A program made the position numbers and the translations under genes. Positions 7,610 through 11,011 of a stretch of 11,011 bases of DNA are shown piece after piece (position 1 is the first letter of the stretch; the number at the start of each line of letters is the position of its first letter). The notes under the pieces are model-generated. The model searched no databases, was not told the origin of the DNA, and saw only the letters and a list, made by a program, of their open reading frames with translations. This stretch comes from Deltaproteobacteria bacterium (GTDB taxonomy: Bacteria > Desulfobacterota > Desulfobaccia > Desulfobaccales > Desulfobaccaceae): the NCBI GenBank assembly GCA_016874895.1, contig VGSX01000104.1, positions 1 to 11,011 of the forward strand. The letters are read 5' to 3'.

Positions 7610-7669
7610 CTTTGGAGATAACTTCTCACGCCCAAGTTCAACTCTGCCACGAAGGTAACAAAATGGTAA

Positions 7670-7808
7670 GCGTTCAGCGGTCAGCTCACAGCCGTCAGCT
7701 AATGATTTAAATGCAAATAGTTATTCCAAGATGGCAGGATGCTGGTTCCTCAATTAGTTTGCCTAACTCCTTGTTTTTGCTGAAAGCTGAATGCTGATAG
7801 CTGAACGC
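7670..7808. repeat. Inverted repeat with arms made of heptamers
   Basis: The left arm (7670-7700) is four 7-bp units of form GCnnTCA or near it (GCGTTCA, GCGGTCA, GCTCACA, GCCGTCA). The right arm (7779-7808) is four units whose complement has the same form (GCGTTCA, GCTATCA, GCATTCA, GCTTTCA). The outer 9 bp, GCGTTCAGC and GCTGAACGC, are exact inverted copies. The spacer (7701-7778) is AT-rich with no gene. Similar phrases flank the whole: ACAAAATG at 7658-7665 and ACAAAAAATG at 7811-7820. Confidence 0.8.
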
Positions 7809-8006
7809 CTACAAAAAATGTTTCTAATTGGTGAGGTGGGCCGCCGTGCCCATGAGGAACTGTCCTGATTTTGCAGGCTTTGTTAGACGCTCGCCGGGAG
7901 GCGCCCTCGGTCATCACCGGGGAGCCTGTACTATTCCAATAATCTCATCTTAGCCTCCGCGTTCGAAGTAGCAGAAATTTGTCTTCCTAACCAACCAAGG
8001 CCCGTC

Positions 8007-8243
8007 ATGGCTTGTGAGGTATCACTGAGTGGTCATTACCCTAATCCGCCTGAGGGGAAGGTGTTGCCGGGGCTGCACCTCTATCCGGATCTGGCTCAGG
8101 TGATGGGACTGGCAAGAGGGGTAGAGGAGTATGTGCAGGTACGCCATGGCGATGAGGGCTAGGCGGACAGCCAGATGATGACGTCGCCGGTATTACTGAA
8201 TCAGGCCGGCAGTAACTCGAAGTCGGACCTGGCCGGTGGCTAG
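8007..8243 (+). pseudogene. Degenerate transposase N-terminal fragment (IS1380-like, tentative)
   Basis: From ATG 8007 the frame reads 51 codons to TAG at 8160-8162, then continues coding-like (ADSQMMTSPVLLNQAGSNS) to a second stop at 8241-8243. The segment LPGLHLYPDLAQVMGL, then EEYVQVRHGDEG-stop-ADSQM and VLLNQAG, resembles from memory the pattern in DDE-group-1 (IS1380-like) transposases, where a Gly-Trp-x-Asp-x-Gln-Met motif is followed by LVLLNLAGG. TAG replaces the expected Trp (TGG), a one-base nonsense change. No DDE catalytic region, inverted repeats or target duplication are visible. This would be a relic of an old insertion. The assignment rests on motif memory only. Confidence 0.45.
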
Positions 8244-8305
8244 CTTTCCTCGGGAGATTTTGCCAGAAATGCGGCCTGGCGGTGGATTATGGTCAAATTG
8301 TTATC

Positions 8306-8334
8306 TTGAATTCCCCTATCCAATATCTTAAAAT
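8306..8334 (+). promoter_or_regulatory. Candidate sigma70 promoter of def-fmt operon
   Basis: TTGAAT (8306-8311) and TAAAAT (8329-8334) have a 17-bp spacer, matching consensus at 4 of 6 and 5 of 6 positions. Start near 8341 would give a leader of about 195 nt that contains the REP-like inverted repeat. The area is AT-rich, so a nearer promoter is possible. Confidence 0.45.
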
Positions 8335-8378
8335 ATAAAGATAATGAGTTTCTTGGTAAAATCATTTTGCCGATCACT

Positions 8379-8450
8379 TGTCTTCTCGAGCGAAGCAAAG
8401 AATCTAATGGTGATCAGGAGTTAATATCCTTCACTTCGTTCAGGATGGCA
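8379..8450. repeat. Degenerate REP-like inverted repeat in def leader
   Basis: The left arm (8379-8405) contains GAGCGAAGCAAAGAATCT. The right arm (8424-8450) contains ATCCTTCACTTCGTTCAGGAT. The complement of the right arm agrees with the left at 18 of 27 positions across an 18-nt spacer. The arms recall a family of dispersed palindromes of form TCATTCTGAGCGAAGCGAAG, known from many bacterial genomes. The copy looks decayed. Confidence 0.6.
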
Positions 8451-8534
8451 GAACGAACATTTTCTGAGAGCCTTACATGTAAGACAAATCTTTGTCAACG
8501 AGAATTACAGGACATTTGGCGAGAAGTTATCAGC

Positions 8535-9038
8535 ATGGCGGTACTGCATATACATAAATATCCCGAGGTTGTGCTCAAGGAAAAGGCCCGGCCGGTCAAA
8601 GAGATTACCGACGAAATTCAATGTCTCATCGATGACATGGCCGACACCATGTATCAAGCCCCCGGCATCGGCCTGGCGGCCAACCAGGTGGGGGCCTTGC
8701 ATCGGGTTATTGTCTTCGACGTCACCCCTAAAGAAGAGGGCCGCAATCTCTGCGTTATCATTAATCCTGAAATAGTGGCCTCCGAGGGCGAGGTAGTTCA
8801 TCAAGAGGCCTGCCTCTCCGTGAGCGACTATTCCTGCGACGTGCGGCGGAAGGCCTGCATCACGGTGGCGGGCCTGGACCGGGAAGGCAACCCCCTGCAG
8901 ATTGAGGCCAAAGACCTGTTGGCCGTGGTGCTGCAACACGAGATCGACCACCTGGACGGCATCTTGTTCATCGACCGCATCAGCCGCCTGAGGCGTAGTC
9001 TCTACAATCGGCAGCTCAAAAAAAAGAACAAAACATGA
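8535..9038 (+). CDS. def: Peptide deformylase
   Basis: Metal-dependent cytosolic hydrolase removing the formyl group from the N-terminal formyl-Met of new proteins. All three family motifs are visible: GIGLAANQVG (44-53), EACLS (91-95) with metal ligand Cys93, and QHEIDHLDG with ligands His135 and His139 and catalytic Glu136. In motif 2 Ala92 replaces the usual Gly of EGCLS. I chose ATG 8535 (167 aa), which gives the normal family length and N-terminus (MAVLHIHKYPEVVLK). The frame is open back to 8367, but that part overlaps a dispersed inverted repeat and does not look coding. The Shine-Dalgarno is weak (GAGAAG, 8 nt upstream). The stop overlaps the fmt start as ATGA. Confidence 0.97.
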   Translation: MAVLHIHKYPEVVLKEKARPVKEITDEIQCLIDDMADTMYQAPGIGLAANQVGALHRVIVFDVTPKEEGRNLCVIINPEIVASEGEVVHQEACLSVSDYSCDVRRKACITVAGLDREGNPLQIEAKDLLAVVLQHEIDHLDGILFIDRISRLRRSLYNRQLKKKNKT

Positions 9039-9976
9039 CCCAAACCCTGCGCCTGGTTTTCATGGGTACGCCGGCTTTTGCTGTTCCCAGCCTGCAGGCC
9101 GTCCTGGCCGGTGGCTTTGAGGTGGCTGCAGTGGTGACCCAACCGGACCGGCCCCAGGGAAGGGGGCAGCAGCTCAAGTTCTCACCGGTGAAAACCGAGG
9201 CCAGCGCTCGGGGGATATCGGTTCTGCAGCCCCGCCTGAAAGGCCAGGCCGATATTCTCGATAATCTGCGCCAGATAAAGCCGGACCTCATCCTGGTGGT
9301 GGCCTTTGGCCAGATGTTGTGCCGGGAGATTTTGGCCATCCCCTCGCTGGGGGTGTTGAACGTCCACGCCTCCCTGCTGCCCCGTTATCGGGGGGCCGCG
9401 CCCATAAACTGGGCCATCATCAACGGCGAGGGGGAGACCGGGGTCACTATCATGTGGCTGGTCCAGAAAATGGACGCAGGAGATATATTTTTACAGGAAG
9501 CAGAGCCCATCAGTTCAGACGATACTGCCGGGACTCTGGGGGCCCGCCTGGCCGTCAAAGGCGCCCGTCTGCTCGTAGAGGCGCTGCATGCCGTCCGGGT
9601 CGGTAATATCATCAGAACGCCCCAGCCCTCCCAGGGCATCACCTTTGCCCCGGTTCTCACCAAAGAGATGCAGCACCTGGATTTTTCCCGTCCTGCCGTG
9701 GAACTCCACCGGCTCATCCGGGGCCTGGACCCCAAACCCGGGGCCTTTACCTACTATCAGGGCAAGATCCTCAAGGTCTTCCAACCCGAACTGGGAGCTT
9801 CCTTGCCTCACCGGCCGCCTCCTGGGACCGTCCTGCAGGCTACGGCTGCTGGCGTCCAGGTGGCCTGCGGCGAGGGCAGTTTATGGCTGCGGGAGCTCCA
9901 ACTGGCCGGACGAAAACGTTTATCCGCCCTGGAATTCGCCCGGGGGCAAAAGCTCACTCACATGCGCTTGGGGTAG
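9035..9976 (+). CDS. fmt: Methionyl-tRNA formyltransferase
   Basis: Cytosolic enzyme that formylates Met on initiator tRNA using 10-formyltetrahydrofolate. It is the forward partner of the deformylase encoded just upstream. It has 313 residues, a normal length. The N-terminal formyltransferase domain shows FMGTPAFAVPSL, VTQPDRPQGRGQ, and the signature LNVHASLLPRYRGAAPINWA with catalytic Asn109 and His111, then Asp147 in KMDAGDIFLQ. The C-terminal tRNA-binding domain includes IRGLDPKPGAFTYYQGKILK. The start overlaps the def stop by 4 bp. The preceding bases are A-rich with no Shine-Dalgarno, so initiation probably depends on coupling to def. Confidence 0.98.
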   Translation: MTQTLRLVFMGTPAFAVPSLQAVLAGGFEVAAVVTQPDRPQGRGQQLKFSPVKTEASARGISVLQPRLKGQADILDNLRQIKPDLILVVAFGQMLCREILAIPSLGVLNVHASLLPRYRGAAPINWAIINGEGETGVTIMWLVQKMDAGDIFLQEAEPISSDDTAGTLGARLAVKGARLLVEALHAVRVGNIIRTPQPSQGITFAPVLTKEMQHLDFSRPAVELHRLIRGLDPKPGAFTYYQGKILKVFQPELGASLPHRPPPGTVLQATAAGVQVACGEGSLWLRELQLAGRKRLSALEFARGQKLTHMRLG

Positions 9977-9982
9977 TCAGGC

Positions 9983-10786
9983 ATGGACAAAGCACCACCC
10001 TCCGACACTCCTTCTCTGATCCTCGATGGTGGCAATTCCATCCGCCCCCAGAAACGAATCTTCATCGGCCTATTAGTTGCGGTCAGCCTGTTGCTGGTGC
10101 CGCTGTTGGCTCTGCTCTGGTATGTCCCCTACGTCGGCTTCACCCAGTTTCACCCCCGCCTGCCCTTGATTTTGGGCATTTTTTTCGGGGTGCTGGTCTT
10201 CCTGATGGTGGGGGGCGTCTTCCTTCTGACGCTGACCATTATCCTGGGCCGCGACCTCTTTATTTCCAAGAAACTGCGGGGCATCATCGTCAAGATCGTC
10301 TTTCCCCTGCTCATCGGCGTCGGCCGACTCTTCGGCGTCAGAAAGGAGCAGGTGCAACGCTCTTTCATCGAGATCAACAATCAACTGGTGCTGGCCCAAA
10401 AGATTAGGACCACACCGGACAAAGTCCTGCTGCTCATGCCCCATTGTCTGCAGTTCCACGACTGCGCCGTGAGGATCACCGGCAACGTGGAGAACTGCAA
10501 ACGCTGCGGTAAATGTCATATCAAGGGCCTGGTGGAAATCTCGGACAAGTATGGGGTGGGTCTGGCGGTGGCCACCGGCGGCACCATCGCCCGGCGTATC
10601 ATTGTCGAACGCCGTCCCCAGGTCATCATCGCCGTGGCCTGCGAACGTGACATGGTGAGCGGCCTCCAGGACAGCTACCCCCTGCCGGTATACGGCGTCC
10701 TGAACCACCGCCCCCACGGCCCCTGCTTTGACACCGAAGTTGACCTGGTTCGCATCGAACAGGCCGTGCAGGCCTTTTTATCGTGA
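9983..10786 (+). CDS. DUF116 family membrane protein
   Basis: Function unknown. The 267-residue protein has a short N-terminal tail, two hydrophobic helices (about 26-47 and 59-88) and a C-terminal domain that I recognise as DUF116 from its cysteine pattern and ending. The Cys residues are 155 (MPHCLQ), 161 (HDC), 172, 175 and 178 (NCKRCGKC), 220 (ACERD) and 248 (GPCFDT). Their spacing suggests metal or iron-sulfur binding, which is inference. The GLAVATGGT segment is also conserved-looking. The start is 6 nt after the fmt stop, so it belongs to the def-fmt operon. DUF116 genes beside fmt are familiar in deltaproteobacteria. The C-terminal domain is probably cytoplasmic. A link to translation initiation is suggested only by location. 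Confidence 0.88.
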   Translation: MDKAPPSDTPSLILDGGNSIRPQKRIFIGLLVAVSLLLVPLLALLWYVPYVGFTQFHPRLPLILGIFFGVLVFLMVGGVFLLTLTIILGRDLFISKKLRGIIVKIVFPLLIGVGRLFGVRKEQVQRSFIEINNQLVLAQKIRTTPDKVLLLMPHCLQFHDCAVRITGNVENCKRCGKCHIKGLVEISDKYGVGLAVATGGTIARRIIVERRPQVIIAVACERDMVSGLQDSYPLPVYGVLNHRPHGPCFDTEVDLVRIEQAVQAFLS

Positions 10787-10788
10787 TA

Positions 10789-10844
10789 GGGGTCAGGGGT
10801 CAGGGGTCAGTGGTCAGTGGTCAGTGGTCAGGGGTCAGGGGTCA
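10789..10844. repeat. Eight tandem 7-bp repeats
   Basis: Three GGGGTCA units, three GTGGTCA units and two GGGGTCA units run without interruption from 2 nt after the DUF116 stop, and a decayed ninth unit (GTGTTTA) follows. Blocks of identical units suggest expansion by slippage or unequal exchange. No terminator is seen between the gene and the repeats. Confidence 0.95.
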
Positions 10845-10970
10845 GTGTTTAGAAAACAGGGTAGCTCGAGTCCGTGGGGGAGCCAGAGGCGCTTTGTATC
10901 ATGACTTCCCCATGCCCCTTGCAATGTATTACCCAAAACTTTTTATCAGCCTGATATCATTTCACTTATT

Positions 10971-11011
10971 CCCTCTCCCCCTTGGGGGAGAGGGTTAGGG
11001 TGAGGGGGTGC
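10971..11011. repeat. REP-like GC-rich palindrome, cut by window edge
   Basis: CCCTCTCCCCC (10971-10981) and GGGGGAGAGGG (10984-10994) are exact inverted copies separated by TT. They are followed by TTAGGGTGAGGGGG. This resembles dispersed palindromes with the phrase CCCTAACCCTCTCCCC found in many proteobacterial genomes. No T-tract is seen, so a terminator role is not evident. The interval 10845-10970 holds no gene I can support. Confidence 0.75.

Larger units (their letters stand above)
7610..8305. other. Gene-free accessory stretch
   Basis: About 700 bp between the terminator and the def promoter with no intact gene. It contains the heptamer inverted repeat (7670-7808) and a decayed transposase-like fragment (8007-8243). 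Between them lie only short open frames, for example 7818-7868 and 7865-7942, that I cannot assign. Base composition is lower in GC around 7610-7820 than in the flanking genes. Confidence 0.7.

Noticed and set aside
7027..7650. 207-aa open frame on the minus strand
   Set aside because: It is antisense to secG and the tRNA-Leu gene. The phrase CRRRDLNPHG is the well-known false translation of an antisense tRNA-Leu.
7865..7942. Coding-like phrase (LLDARREAPSVITGEPVLFQ) in the gene-free stretch
   Set aside because: Only about 25 codons, no start or ribosome-binding site, and no family I can name. It may be a relic or chance.
8367..8534. N-terminal extension giving a 223-aa deformylase
   Set aside because: The extension is not like Def, overlaps a dispersed inverted repeat, and ATG 8535 gives the normal 167-aa protein.
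10789..10844. Tandem repeats as a CRISPR array
   Set aside because: Units are 7 bp and contiguous with no spacers.
10783..10998. 71-aa open frame at the right end
   Set aside because: It is a translation of the heptamer repeats and REP-like palindrome, with no domain or ribosome-binding site.

Overview
The window looks like core chromosome of an anaerobic deltaproteobacterium (now Desulfobacterota), possibly near the Desulfobacca/Syntrophobacter groups. This placement is an inference from gene order (gap-pgk-tpiA-secG-tRNA-Leu, then def-fmt-DUF116), protein signatures, fairly high GC, and the presence of a large multi-PAS hybrid histidine kinase. All genes lie on the + strand.

Region 1 (2-3496) is the 3' part of a gene for a membrane-bound hybrid sensor histidine kinase. 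Its 5' end lies outside the window. What remains has three membrane helices, an extracytoplasmic Cache-type sensor, three PAS domains, a HisKA/HATPase core and a C-terminal receiver.

Region 2 (about 3647-7609) reads as one transcription unit. A sigma70-type promoter and a leader hairpin precede gap (GAPDH). They are followed by pgk (GTG start, strong Shine-Dalgarno), tpiA (4-bp overlap with pgk), a 276-bp gap with a foldable element, secG, and tRNA-Leu(GAG), closed by a strong intrinsic terminator. Together the three enzymes interconvert triose phosphates and 3-phosphoglycerate. SecG is a subunit of the protein-export channel. A second promoter may sit immediately upstream of secG.

Region 3 (7610-8534) has no intact gene. 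It holds a 139-bp inverted repeat built from heptamers, a degenerate transposase-like fragment with a nonsense codon, a candidate promoter for def, and a degenerate REP-like inverted repeat in the def leader.

Region 4 (8535-10786) is a tight operon: def (peptide deformylase), fmt (methionyl-tRNA formyltransferase; ATGA overlap) and a two-helix membrane protein with a cysteine-rich DUF116 domain. Def and Fmt act at opposite ends of the formyl-methionine initiation cycle. The DUF116 role is unknown.

Region 5 (10787-11011) holds eight tandem 7-bp repeats starting 2 nt after the DUF116 stop, and a GC-rich REP-like palindrome cut by the window edge.

I found no clearly new multi-gene system. The most interesting items are the TCA-phased heptamer repeats at two loci, the GAPDH cofactor-site residues, the possible leaderless secG start, and the DUF116 cysteine set next to fmt.
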